This document shows, one piece after another, positions 40,580-48,931 of a DNA stretch of 64,000 nucleotides; position 1 is the first letter of the stretch; each line of letters opens with the position of its first letter. A model generated the notes under the pieces. The model was not told the origin of the DNA and searched no databases. It saw only the letters and a list, made by a program, of their open reading frames with translations. Source of the DNA: Saccharicrinis sp965230625 (lineage in GTDB: Bacteria; Bacteroidota; Bacteroidia; Bacteroidales; Marinilabiliaceae); NCBI GenBank assembly GCA_965230625.1, contig CBDDLL010000001.1:1984001-2048000 (forward strand), in the 5' to 3' direction. The position numbers were made by a program, and so were the translations under genes.

Positions 40580-42124
40580 ATGTCATTGAAAAAACACATC
40601 CTTGATCTTCGTAAACGAAAGGAAAAGGTAGAAAAGGGTGGTGGTGAAAAAGCCATCGAGAAACAGGTGGCCATGGGTAAAATGACTGCCCGTGAGCGTA
40701 TTCTTGCCATTCTAGACCAAGATTCTTTTACGGAGTACGATCTTTTTGTTGAGCACGAAGCCAAAGACTTCGGAATGGACAAAAAGCAACTTCACGGTGA
40801 TGGTGTGATAATTGGTACAGGTACTATTTATGGTGCACCAATATGTATCTTTGCACAGGATTTTACTGTGGCAGGTGGATCTTTGGGATTAATGCATGCT
40901 CGTAAAATCACAAAGATAATGGACCATGCTTTAAAAATGCGTGTACCTTTAATTGGAATTAACGATTCTGGTGGTGCCCGTATTCAAGAAGGAGTTAATT
41001 CTCTAGCTGGGTATGGAGAAATTTTTTATAGAAATACAATTGCATCGGGTGTAATTCCTCAAATATCTGTAATACTAGGTCCTTGTGCCGGAGGTGCTGT
41101 ATATTCTCCTGCATTAACAGACTTTGTGTTTGTAGTAGACAATATTTCTAAAATGTTTATTACTGGACCAGGTGTAATAAAAACAGTGCTTGGAGAAGAG
41201 ATCTCAATGGAAGAATTGGGAGGAGCCCGTGTACATGCTGAAACTACAGGTAATGCTCACTTTTTCTCTCAAAGTGAGAAGGAGTGTTTCGAGCAAATTA
41301 AGAAACTGATTACATTTATTCCTTGGAATAATAGTAAAAAAGCAAAAGAGTATCCTCCAAAAGAGCCTAAGTTTAAGGGTAATATCGAAGATCTTATTCC
41401 TGCAGATCCAAGAACACCTTATGATGTAAGAGATGTAATTAGCGGAATTGTTGATGATGGAGACTTTTTTGAAATACAAGAGCTTTTTGCAGCTAATATT
41501 GTTATTGGGTTTGGTAGGTTAAATGGACAAACAGTAGGTTTTGTTGCAAATCAACCACTTGTATTAGCAGGGGTATTAGATTGCGATAGCTCCGACAAAG
41601 CAGCACGCTTTATACGTTTTTGCGATTCATTTAATATTCCAATTGTTACTTTAGAGGATATGCCAGGTTATCTTCCAGGAGCAGATCAAGAGCATGCTGG
41701 AGTAATTCGTCATGGGGCTAAAGTGCTTTATGCATATTCTGAGGCAACGGTGCCAAAGGTAACTGTTATTTTACGTAAAGCATACGGTGGTGGATATATT
41801 GCTATGAACTCTCGTCATTTAGGAGCTGATTTTATGTTTGCATGGCCAACTGCTGAAATTGCGGTAATGGGACCTGAAGGAGCAGCTAATATTATCTTTA
41901 AAAAAGAAATTGAGAGTGCAGAAGATCCGGAAAAAATGCGTGCATTAAAGGTTCAGGAATATAAAGAGAAGTTTGCAAATCCTTATGTTGCTGCAGCTAA
42001 AGGTTATATTGACTCTGTGATTGAACCTAACGATACGCGTAATATTTTATTACATGCATTGGAAGTTTCTGAAGGTAAGGATATACAACATCCAGATAAA
42101 AAACATGGTATTCCTCCATTTTAA
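40580..42124 (+). CDS. acyl-CoA carboxylase carboxyltransferase (propionyl-CoA carboxylase beta / methylmalonyl-CoA decarboxylase alpha)
   Basis: A 514-residue biotin-dependent carboxyltransferase. Crotonase-fold signatures of both halves are visible: GINDSGGARIQEGVNSLAGYGEIF, ILGPCAGGAVYSPALTDF, VTLEDMPGYLPGADQEHAGVIRHGAK and ILRKAYGGGYIAMNSR. It transfers carboxyl between carboxybiotin and propionyl- or methylmalonyl-CoA. A biotin carrier follows 12 bases downstream. No biotin carboxylase and no membrane decarboxylase beta subunit is adjacent, so the direction (carboxylase or sodium-pump decarboxylase) cannot be settled here. Confidence 0.92.
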   Translation: MSLKKHILDLRKRKEKVEKGGGEKAIEKQVAMGKMTARERILAILDQDSFTEYDLFVEHEAKDFGMDKKQLHGDGVIIGTGTIYGAPICIFAQDFTVAGGSLGLMHARKITKIMDHALKMRVPLIGINDSGGARIQEGVNSLAGYGEIFYRNTIASGVIPQISVILGPCAGGAVYSPALTDFVFVVDNISKMFITGPGVIKTVLGEEISMEELGGARVHAETTGNAHFFSQSEKECFEQIKKLITFIPWNNSKKAKEYPPKEPKFKGNIEDLIPADPRTPYDVRDVISGIVDDGDFFEIQELFAANIVIGFGRLNGQTVGFVANQPLVLAGVLDCDSSDKAARFIRFCDSFNIPIVTLEDMPGYLPGADQEHAGVIRHGAKVLYAYSEATVPKVTVILRKAYGGGYIAMNSRHLGADFMFAWPTAEIAVMGPEGAANIIFKKEIESAEDPEKMRALKVQEYKEKFANPYVAAAKGYIDSVIEPNDTRNILLHALEVSEGKDIQHPDKKHGIPPF

Positions 42125-42136
42125 AAACAACTAATT

Positions 42137-42463
42137 ATGAGTGATAAAGAAAAATTGGTTGGCTTTAGGGTACATACATTGGAGTACCAAACAAAACTTA
42201 CAAAGAAATTTGCCAACAGGAAATCTTGGAAAGCACCAAATCCAAATGAAATTCGCTCTTATATTCCTGGAACGATAATTCAAATTAACGTAAAAGAGGG
42301 AGATAAGGTAAATGAGGGTGAATCTTTACTGGTACTTGAGGCTATGAAAATGCAAAATCAGATATTGATGCCTTTTAGTGGTAAAATAAAAGAGATTTGC
42401 ATTAATGAGGGAGATAAAATCCCTAAGAATGAGTTGATGATACTTATTGAAGAACAAGATTAA
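42137..42463 (+). CDS. biotin carboxyl carrier protein
   Basis: A 108-residue biotinyl-domain protein. The biotinylation motif EAMKM has the acceptor Lys71 in a standard beta-hairpin setting (EGESLLVLEAMKMQNQI). A second half-repeat INEGDKIPKNELMILIEEQD closes the lipoyl/biotinyl fold. The first ~35 residues are a short basic arm instead of the Pro/Ala-rich linker of AccB. It must carry carboxyl groups for the adjacent carboxyltransferase, 12 bases upstream in the same operon. A terminator follows. Confidence 0.93.
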   Translation: MSDKEKLVGFRVHTLEYQTKLTKKFANRKSWKAPNPNEIRSYIPGTIIQINVKEGDKVNEGESLLVLEAMKMQNQILMPFSGKIKEICINEGDKIPKNELMILIEEQD

Positions 42464-42475
42464 TATATTGCTTAA

Positions 42476-42504
42476 ATGCCCTGGAGTTTCCAGGGTATTT
42501 TTTT
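42476..42504. terminator. terminator between convergent genes
   Basis: ATGCCCTGG (42476-42484), loop AGTTT, CCAGGGTAT (42490-42498) with one G-T pair, followed by a T run. It ends the carboxyltransferase operon and faces the XRE regulator stop. Confidence 0.88.
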
Positions 42505-42512
42505 ATCGATTT

Positions 42513-43082
42513 TTACTTTGAGGTAAGCATGTAAATTACAAGAATATCTGCAGTAGTATTTGTATTGTTTATTTTAAGGTGCGGAATTCTTCCGTCAAAA
42601 AACAGTGAATCACCTTCGTTCATTGTTAGTATTTCTTTGTCTAGTAAATAATCTATTTTACCCTTAATTAAATAAATAAATTCGTAACCATCTGTGGTTA
42701 CTTTTTCTCGCTTAGCTCCAGGATCTAGTTTAAGTAATGACGCTTGAAAAACAATATTGTTAAAGCTCTCGGTTAATATTGAAAAGTAATTAAAGCCTGT
42801 AGAGTTTTCTTTAGAATAAGCAGCGTAATTCTCTTTTTTTTGATGAATATAAGTAAAGGATGATGTAGATAATCCATCAAAAAAAACTGATGGTTCCATT
42901 TCCAATGATTTAATAATCGATAATAAAACAGGTAAGGATGGTACAGTTCGGCCATTTTCTAACCTTGAAAGTAATCCCTTACTTATACCTGCGCTTTTGG
43001 ATAAAAACGCTATTGTTAGTTCATGACTTGTTCTTATTTCTTTTATTCGTTGTCCTATTTTTAATAAAGTATGTTCTTGCAT
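42513..43082 (-). CDS. XRE family regulator with C-terminal cupin domain
   Basis: A 189-residue repressor-like protein. Residues 7-62 form a lambda-type helix-turn-helix (IGQRIKEIRTSHELTIAFLSKSAGISKGLLSRLENGR). Residues ~105-187 are a cupin barrel (LDPGAKREKVTTDGYEFIYLIKGKIDYLLD, SLFFDGRIPHLKIN). Cupin-XRE proteins sense small ligands and often autoregulate. It is divergent from the T9SS-exported protein gene at 43508. The shared 425-base region contains two copies of a 17-base palindrome that are its likely operators. The ligand is unknown. Confidence 0.92.
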   Translation of the reverse strand: MQEHTLLKIGQRIKEIRTSHELTIAFLSKSAGISKGLLSRLENGRTVPSLPVLLSIIKSLEMEPSVFFDGLSTSSFTYIHQKKENYAAYSKENSTGFNYFSILTESFNNIVFQASLLKLDPGAKREKVTTDGYEFIYLIKGKIDYLLDKEILTMNEGDSLFFDGRIPHLKINNTNTTADILVIYMLTSK

Positions 43083-43163
43083 AGTGGTATGATTAGTAAT
43101 TAATAAATCATCTTTTAATGTTTGGAAGCAAGAAATATATTGCTCATCATGATAAAAAATTAA

Positions 43164-43180
43164 GTTTACAAATAGTAAAC
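43164..43180. promoter_or_regulatory. palindromic operator candidate, copy 1
   Basis: GTTTAC-AAATA-GTAAAC is a perfect 6-base inverted repeat with a 5-base spacer, 82 bases upstream of the XRE regulator ATG. The 18 bases TTACAAATAGTAAACATT recur exactly in copy 2. Confidence 0.65.
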
Positions 43181-43310
43181 ATTTTCAAATCTATAGCTTT
43201 TCCTGGGATTAATCACTATTAATGTAATTCCTTAATGTAAATTATTGTTTATCATTGTCTAGGTAACAATTGCTTAAAATTTAATTTAATATTTCTTCAT
43301 AATAGGGATC
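43181..43310. other. central part of the XRE / T9SS-cargo divergent region
   Basis: AT-rich, with no reading frame on either strand. It separates the two palindrome copies. No further repeat or promoter of good quality was found on the regulator side. Confidence 0.5.
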
Positions 43311-43318
43311 TAAATTTG
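43311..43318 (+). promoter_or_regulatory. -7 box before the T9SS-cargo gene
   Basis: TAAATTTG fits TAnnTTTG exactly. A -33 element is weak (TTTA 22 bases upstream). If used, transcription would start about 43325, just before palindrome copy 2, with a leader of ~180 bases. Confidence 0.4.
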
Positions 43319-43328
43319 AATTAGTTAA

Positions 43329-43345
43329 GATTACAAATAGTAAAC
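43329..43345. promoter_or_regulatory. palindromic operator candidate, copy 2
   Basis: GATTAC-AAATA-GTAAAC repeats copy 1 with a single base change and keeps its flank ACATT. It lies 11 bases after the -7 box at 43311-43318, where a repressor would block transcription. A further half-site GTTTAC is at 43365-43370. Confidence 0.65.
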
Positions 43346-43507
43346 ATTATTTGTCTTTAGAATAGTTTACCTACTTTATTTATCTGTTGAAAATATGTCT
43401 TAGTTAAAATGATTTTATCGCTCTTAACTCAATTCTAATCAAGAATTGGAATACATAAAGTGTACAAAATATATAATATGAATTGTTAATTTAAACTTTT
43501 TAGAAAA

Positions 43508-45880
43508 ATGCAAAACAAGTTTACCAGTACATTTAAAAATCTTTGCTTAGCATTGGTTTTATTTTTAGCATCTGCTAACGCTTTTGGCTATGACAGGGAA
43601 CTTCACCCAGGAGATTACACTCAATTTGGTTCTATTTATGAAAATTCGAATGGTTCCATTACTTTTAATTTAATAGTGAATAACGATCACCGTTGTAATG
43701 ATGTTTGGGATTGGTTAAGAATTGAAGCTATTCTTCCGGACAACTCACGTATTCTTGTATTAGAAGGGGATAATAATCACTTATCCGGATACGATTTTAT
43801 GGTAGATGATCCTAATGATGATATCAACGTTTATTTTAGATCGAATTACTCTTTTACATTAAACAATGTATATGATAGTGATGGAGGAGATTTACATATT
43901 CGTGTAACTTGGAATAATCCTCCCTTATTAAGAAGTCAGAATAACTTTGTATTAAAGGGAAGATGGAATGCTTGTGGAGACGATTGGGTAGGACAATGGA
44001 CAGGGGATGAGTGGATGAGAACTATTTATCAGGTTTATAAAGGGCATACTCCGCAAGAAGGAACAAAGTTGGGTATAATGCAGTATTGGGCTCCACGCGT
44101 TTATCATGATACTAGAGATGGGGATGTTTGCTTAGGTGTTGAGATATTCGGGCAATGTGCAGGTTCGGAGTACACATTTTATGAAGAACAAGATATGATT
44201 TCCGGTGTAAATTTTGATGGGGATTGGAATGCTAAAAACAATTGGGAAAACAATTGTCATGGAAATAACGGGAATCCAATTGCTCCAAGAGCTTATGTAT
44301 ACTCATCGTTTGTTGAGACAGAAAGTCATTATTTCTTGGGTTATCATTATTTCCATCCTACAGATGATGCAGAAGTACCTGCTGATCGTCATGAAAATGA
44401 TATGGAAGATGTTTATATCTGTGTAAGAAAAGGTTCTGGTTTTGGAACTTTTGAAGCTATGCTAACCAACTCTCATGGAGATTATAATAAGTATTGGGGA
44501 AATAATTTACATTTTACAAAAGGTCATCCTCATATTTTCATTACCTCTAATGGTATTGGTTTGGCTGATTATTCAGGTTTATTAGGAATGGACGATCATG
44601 GACATAGTATCTATAAGTATGATCGTAACTCGAATGGTGATTTTGGAGGTGGTGATGGTATTATATATAATATTGGAGACAAAGGTGTAGTGCCAGGGAG
44701 TTGTAATAAAAGAAATGATGGAACCTATCCTCAATATACATATTCATTGCTAGAATTACATGAACTTTGGAGTAGGCGTTTTGATAATACTCATAATCCT
44801 TTTAGAGGTTATGGAAGCTTTGGTGGAGAAGGAGATGACGGAAAAGGTCCTGGGGCATATGTATCGTGGAAAGATTCAGAATTAAATAATCCAGCGGTTA
44901 AGTTTCTAGAATATTTTCCTGAGTTAGATGATAATAAAGAATGGTCAACTAACTATTTGCATAATCCTTATATAAATGGTTCAGATGGTTCAGACGCTGC
45001 ATTACAATATCGTGGGGCATTACCAATGGGGTGGAATAGCGTTAATGTTGGATCGCCTTTAAAAAATGGATTAGTATATTATGCTAATAGTACTTTTACT
45101 TTAGAAGGAGCTGGAGCAGATATTTGGGGAACTTATGATCAATTTAATTATGTGTATACTAATTTATCGGGTAATGGGGAAATAATTGCCAGAGTATATA
45201 GTATACAAGAGAATATTGATGTTTGGTCAAAAGCAGGTGTTATGATCAGAGAATCAGTAAATCCAGGTTCAAAATATGCTATGGTGGATCTGACTTCGCA
45301 TAATGGATGTTCGTTTCAAACCAGAAGTAATACAGACGGAAATAGTGATCATCAAACAGATGGTAGTCTTTCAAATCCACTTTGGCTTAAGTTAAAAAGA
45401 GAAGGGGATGTATTTACTGCGCATTATTCTATTGATGGATTCACTTGGGTGCAAAGGGGAGGTTCAAGAACTGTTAGCATGTCTAATGATGTGTTAATTG
45501 GTCTTGCGGTAACTTCACATAACGCAGATTGGTTATGCTCTGTAACTTTTGATAATGTTTTGGTTAATGGAAGTAGCGTAAAATCAGCTATTTTAGAAGA
45601 GGGTGTATTTAATCAAGAAACTGCAAATGAGAAGCAGTTGCTTTTATATCCTAATCCTTTAAAATCTGAAAGTTTAAATATTGAGTTAAGTGGTTTTGAT
45701 ATGGATGAAGAAGGACAAATTCAAATTTATAATATTCAAGGAAGAGTAATTTACAAAAAAGGCTTTGTTGGAAATGAGACTATTCAATTAAATAAATCAG
45801 AATGGTTTAAATCCGGAATGTACTTAATAAAATGTAATTCAGGAGAACATCAGGATGTGAAGAAGTTGATTGTTAAGTAA
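43508..45880 (+). CDS. T9SS-exported protein with type A sorting domain
   Basis: A 790-residue secreted protein. The signal peptide covers residues 1-26 (ending ASANAFG). Residues 27-500 are aromatic- and acid-rich without a firm family; the segment with FLGYHYFHPTDD and ENDMEDVYICV recalls Vps62-type domains, weakly. Residues ~525-690 are a concanavalin-like DUF1349-type beta-sandwich (NLSGNGEIIARVYSIQE, WSKAGVMIRESV, WLKLKREGDVFTAHYSIDG). The last ~80 residues are a T9SS type A sorting domain (LLYPNPLKSESLNIEL, IYNIQGRVIYKK, GMYLIKCNSGEH). It should be displayed or released through the type IX system. It may be controlled by the divergent cupin regulator. Confidence 0.88.
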   Translation: MQNKFTSTFKNLCLALVLFLASANAFGYDRELHPGDYTQFGSIYENSNGSITFNLIVNNDHRCNDVWDWLRIEAILPDNSRILVLEGDNNHLSGYDFMVDDPNDDINVYFRSNYSFTLNNVYDSDGGDLHIRVTWNNPPLLRSQNNFVLKGRWNACGDDWVGQWTGDEWMRTIYQVYKGHTPQEGTKLGIMQYWAPRVYHDTRDGDVCLGVEIFGQCAGSEYTFYEEQDMISGVNFDGDWNAKNNWENNCHGNNGNPIAPRAYVYSSFVETESHYFLGYHYFHPTDDAEVPADRHENDMEDVYICVRKGSGFGTFEAMLTNSHGDYNKYWGNNLHFTKGHPHIFITSNGIGLADYSGLLGMDDHGHSIYKYDRNSNGDFGGGDGIIYNIGDKGVVPGSCNKRNDGTYPQYTYSLLELHELWSRRFDNTHNPFRGYGSFGGEGDDGKGPGAYVSWKDSELNNPAVKFLEYFPELDDNKEWSTNYLHNPYINGSDGSDAALQYRGALPMGWNSVNVGSPLKNGLVYYANSTFTLEGAGADIWGTYDQFNYVYTNLSGNGEIIARVYSIQENIDVWSKAGVMIRESVNPGSKYAMVDLTSHNGCSFQTRSNTDGNSDHQTDGSLSNPLWLKLKREGDVFTAHYSIDGFTWVQRGGSRTVSMSNDVLIGLAVTSHNADWLCSVTFDNVLVNGSSVKSAILEEGVFNQETANEKQLLLYPNPLKSESLNIELSGFDMDEEGQIQIYNIQGRVIYKKGFVGNETIQLNKSEWFKSGMYLIKCNSGEHQDVKKLIVK

Positions 45881-45904
45881 GTTTTTAACTAGTATATTGA
45901 TTTT

Positions 45905-45930
45905 TGGTCCCTTTTATAGGGACCATTTTA
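45905..45930. terminator. terminator between convergent genes
   Basis: TGGTCCC (45905-45911) pairs with GGGACCA (45919-45925) around a 7-base AT loop, followed by TTTTA on the plus strand and preceded by a T-rich tract. It separates the T9SS protein gene from ispE. Confidence 0.85.
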
Positions 45931-45937
45931 TTATAAA

Positions 45938-46753
45938 TTATAATTGTTCTTTCCATACAAAACAATCATTGGCGTGTTTAGTGTCAGGTTCATTTTCGAA
46001 AATTCCAAAAACAGCTGCACCACTTCCAGTCATTGATGCATAAATTGCACCTGCATTGTACATGTCAGTTTTAATGCTTTTAATTTTAGGGTGATTAGGG
46101 AAAACGGAATCTTCAAAATCGTTTTTAATTACATTTTTCCATTCACTTATCGGTAATTTTAGTTGTTGGGTTAATGGTGTGTCAGGGAATTTAGGTGAAA
46201 TGCCTCTATATGCTTCTGGTGTAGAAATATGAACTTCGGGCTTAATCAACATTAGATAATAACCATTAAGATTTATTGAATAAGGTGTCAATTCGTTTCC
46301 AATTCCTTTAGCAGTATGTGGTGTGTTGTATATAAAAAACGCACAATCAGCTCCAAGTATAGAAGCGTATTGAGCCAATTTGCTATTAGAAATACCTAAT
46401 TCAAACATTTCGTTCAGCATTTTTAAAGTAAATGCAGCATCAGATGAACCTCCCCCTAAACCAGCACCAAAAGGAATGACTTTATGTAAATGAATTTTAA
46501 CGGGGGGTATTTCAAAGTCTTGTTTGATTAAGTTTAGTGCCTTTATGCAAAGGTTTTCTTCTGGCTTGGCATCTATCTTTATTCCACTATCACTCCAAAT
46601 ATATGGTTTGTTACTTTGTTTATTTTCGATAATTTCTAAAACATCACAAAGCTTAGTTGGAAAAAACAAGGTTTCAATATTATGGTAGCCATCAGGTCTC
46701 TTATCTGTAACATAAAGACCAATATTTAATTTTGCATTAGGAAAACTAATCAT
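45938..46753 (-). CDS. ispE: 4-diphosphocytidyl-2-C-methyl-D-erythritol kinase
   Basis: A GHMP kinase of the non-mevalonate isoprenoid pathway; it phosphorylates CDP-methylerythritol. The ATP-binding motif PFGAGLGGGSSDAAF is at residues 94-108 and the N-terminus MISFPNAKLNIGLYVTDKRPDGYHNIETLF is the family start. I chose the ATG at 46751-46753 (271 residues). The longer open frame upstream adds 32 hydrophobic residues that no IspE needs. The C-terminal MTGSGAAVFGIFE glycine motif is present. Confidence 0.94.
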   Translation of the reverse strand: MISFPNAKLNIGLYVTDKRPDGYHNIETLFFPTKLCDVLEIIENKQSNKPYIWSDSGIKIDAKPEENLCIKALNLIKQDFEIPPVKIHLHKVIPFGAGLGGGSSDAAFTLKMLNEMFELGISNSKLAQYASILGADCAFFIYNTPHTAKGIGNELTPYSINLNGYYLMLIKPEVHISTPEAYRGISPKFPDTPLTQQLKLPISEWKNVIKNDFEDSVFPNHPKIKSIKTDMYNAGAIYASMTGSGAAVFGIFENEPDTKHANDCFVWKEQL

Positions 46754-46917
46754 ACTAAAAGTTAAAAATAAGCCCAAATATATACAATTGATTTTTTCTT
46801 GAAGTATTAAATAAAAATGAGCAACAAAAACAATAATTATTAAGTACAAGTGTTAATGTATTACATGTTGTTGAAAACTTATTTGACTAGCAGTATGGAT
46901 GACTAAATATTGTTGGT

Positions 46918-46925
46918 TAACTTTG
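46918..46925 (+). promoter_or_regulatory. -7 box of the dnaB promoter
   Basis: TAACTTTG fits TAnnTTTG exactly, 28 bases before the preferred ATG of dnaB. No -33 TTTG is at standard spacing. Confidence 0.4.
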
Positions 46926-46953
46926 TCTGCAATTTGGATAATTGGATGAGGAT

Positions 46954-48522
46954 ATGGCCGAAAAGAGGAACTTCACAGGAAAAAAAGCAGTAGGAAATAT
47001 AGATTTAGAGGTAGGTAAAATGCCTCCACAAGCAATGGAACTGGAAGAAGCAGTTCTGGGTGCATTGATGCTTGAAAAAGATGCATTTACAGCAGTTGGG
47101 GAAATTTTAAAACCTGAATGTTTTTATAAAGATAATCACCAAAAGATTTATGCTGCTATACAAAATCTTAACTCTAAGGATTTACCCGTAGATATGCTTA
47201 CAGTTACAGAGGAGCTTAGAGTAATGGGATTGTTAGAAGAAGTTGGAGGAGCTTTTTTTATAACACAATTGACAGGACGAGTAGCATCTGCAGCGCATAT
47301 AGAATACCATGCGCGCATTATTTGGCAAAAATATTTACAACGGGAAGTAATTAGAATTAGTTCAGATATTCAAACAAAAGCATATGATGAGGGGATAGAT
47401 GTTGATGATTTGTTGGATGAGTCGGAAAGTCAGTTTTTTAAGCTGAGTCAGGGAAATATGAAGAAAGGGGTTACCCAAATTAATCCCGTGATTGATGAGG
47501 CTATTGAAATGATAAAAGTAGCTTCGCAAAGAAGTGATGGTTTAAGTGGTGTTCCATCAGGTTTTCACGAACTGGATAAAATAACTTCGGGTTGGCAAAG
47601 GACTGATATGATAGTTATTGCTGCACGTCCCGCAATGGGTAAAACGGCTTTTGTACTCTCTATGGCACGTAATATGGCTTTGCAGTTTAGACAAGGAGTA
47701 GCAGTTTTTTCTTTAGAGATGGCAAATGTTCAGTTGGTAAATCGTTTAATTGTTTCGGAAACAGAATTACCGGCTGAGAAAATTAAAAAAGGTAACTTAG
47801 CTAGTTATGAGTGGGAACAACTTGATCATAAAATTCAAAATTTAATTGATGCCCCAATTTATATTGATGATACAGCTGGGCTTTCAGTTTTCGAATTAAG
47901 AGCGAAATGTAGAAAGCTTAAAAAAGAACATGATATTCAGATAGTAATTATCGACTACCTTCAGTTAATGAATGCTAATGGAATGAATCCTGGTTCTCGT
48001 CAGGAGGAGGTAAGTATGATATCTCGTTCTTTAAAAGGTTTGGCAAAAGAATTAAATATACCAATTATAGCTCTTTCGCAGTTAAATCGTGGAGTTGAAG
48101 GTAGGGCAGGAGCCGAGGGGAAGCGTCCGCAACTTTCAGACCTGAGGGAGTCTGGTGCTATTGAGCAGGATGCTGATATGGTTTGCTTTATACATAGGCC
48201 TGAATATTATAAGATTACAGAAGATGAGCATGGGAACTCTTTAATTGGAATGGGAGAAATAATTATTGCAAAACATCGTAACGGAGCAACAGGAGATGTG
48301 AGATTACGTTTCCGCGGAGAATTGGCTCGATTTGAAAATCCGGATACAGGTGTTTTTGGTAGCGATTTAGGAATGGATGCTGGTGGGCAGTCTGTTACCT
48401 ATGGATCAAAAATGAACGAGCCTGCGTCAGCAGACAGTTTAGGTCAGCCAGCGGCTAATAGTAATGATTTTGGATTGCCTGATTTTCCTGAAACTCCGCA
48501 TGATAAGGACATGCCATTTTAA
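46954..48522 (+). CDS. dnaB: replicative DNA helicase DnaB
   Basis: The hexameric helicase that unwinds DNA at the replication fork. An N-terminal helical domain (LEEAVLGALMLEKDAF onward) binds primase. The RecA-like core has Walker A ARPAMGKT near residue 224, VFSLEMA, the Walker B segment IVIIDYLQLM, and LSQLNRGVEGR with the arginine finger region SDLRESGAIEQDADMVCFIHRPEYY. The C-terminal ~40 residues are flexible and acidic. The ATG at 46954 (522 residues) is preferred over a TTG four codons earlier. It stands alone. Confidence 0.96.
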   Translation: MAEKRNFTGKKAVGNIDLEVGKMPPQAMELEEAVLGALMLEKDAFTAVGEILKPECFYKDNHQKIYAAIQNLNSKDLPVDMLTVTEELRVMGLLEEVGGAFFITQLTGRVASAAHIEYHARIIWQKYLQREVIRISSDIQTKAYDEGIDVDDLLDESESQFFKLSQGNMKKGVTQINPVIDEAIEMIKVASQRSDGLSGVPSGFHELDKITSGWQRTDMIVIAARPAMGKTAFVLSMARNMALQFRQGVAVFSLEMANVQLVNRLIVSETELPAEKIKKGNLASYEWEQLDHKIQNLIDAPIYIDDTAGLSVFELRAKCRKLKKEHDIQIVIIDYLQLMNANGMNPGSRQEEVSMISRSLKGLAKELNIPIIALSQLNRGVEGRAGAEGKRPQLSDLRESGAIEQDADMVCFIHRPEYYKITEDEHGNSLIGMGEIIIAKHRNGATGDVRLRFRGELARFENPDTGVFGSDLGMDAGGQSVTYGSKMNEPASADSLGQPAANSNDFGLPDFPETPHDKDMPF

Positions 48523-48550
48523 TATAATGTAAAGAAAGTAATATACCACT

Positions 48551-48597
48551 AAAATAAAAAAAGGGTCGTGCTACGTATCTTATACGTGCCGACCCTT
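48551..48597 (-). terminator. strong terminator of the Kelch-DUF4907 operon
   Basis: AAGGGTCG (48561-48568) pairs with CGACCCTT (48590-48597), GC with GC, and ACGTAT with ATACGT, around a CTT loop. On the minus strand it is followed by TTTTTTTATTTT. It lies 20 bases after the DUF4907 gene stop. Confidence 0.88.
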
Positions 48598-48616
48598 ACC
48601 ATATCCCACACTTCAA

Positions 48617-48931
48617 TTAAGAAGTACCTTTAATCCCAAGCTGTCTTAACTCCCCAGTACTGACAGTAGGTGATTCTTTATTTATAATTTTTTTAAGTAT
48701 TAGTTTACCCACAAGTTCTGCATCTTTTTTACTGGCAAATGGTACATTTCCTTTTATTGCTGGTATATAATCCTGATGGATATAACATTTATTGTTACTT
48801 ATTATTTCATAACCCCACCTTCCATTTTCTTCAAAAGCTCTCATATAAATTCTGTCTCTTTGGGCGAATGAACAAGAGGTTACCATTACAATTAATGTAC
48901 TTACTGTCCAGAATTTAATCTCTATCTTCAT
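48617..48931 (-). CDS. DUF4907-type small secreted protein
   Basis: A 104-residue protein with signal or lipoprotein-like N-terminus (KFWTVSTLIVMVTSCSFAQ). The body has GRWGYEIISNNKCYIHQDYIPAIKGNVPFASKKDAELVGKLILKKI, the pattern of DUF4907 proteins: a short beta-rich unit followed by "PF.SK.DAE.VA.LV..KI". Function unknown. Its start overlaps the Kelch gene end by 17 bases, so the two are translationally coupled, a pairing I recall from other Bacteroidetes. Confidence 0.8.
   Translation of the reverse strand: MKIEIKFWTVSTLIVMVTSCSFAQRDRIYMRAFEENGRWGYEIISNNKCYIHQDYIPAIKGNVPFASKKDAELVGKLILKKIINKESPTVSTGELRQLGIKGTS

Noticed and set aside
46754..46849. 32-residue hydrophobic N-terminal extension of ispE
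   Set aside because: IspE is cytosolic and the family starts at the internal ATG (46753).
46942..46953. TTG start four codons upstream for dnaB
   Set aside because: The ATG at 46954 gives a normal N-terminus and better spacing to the -7 box.
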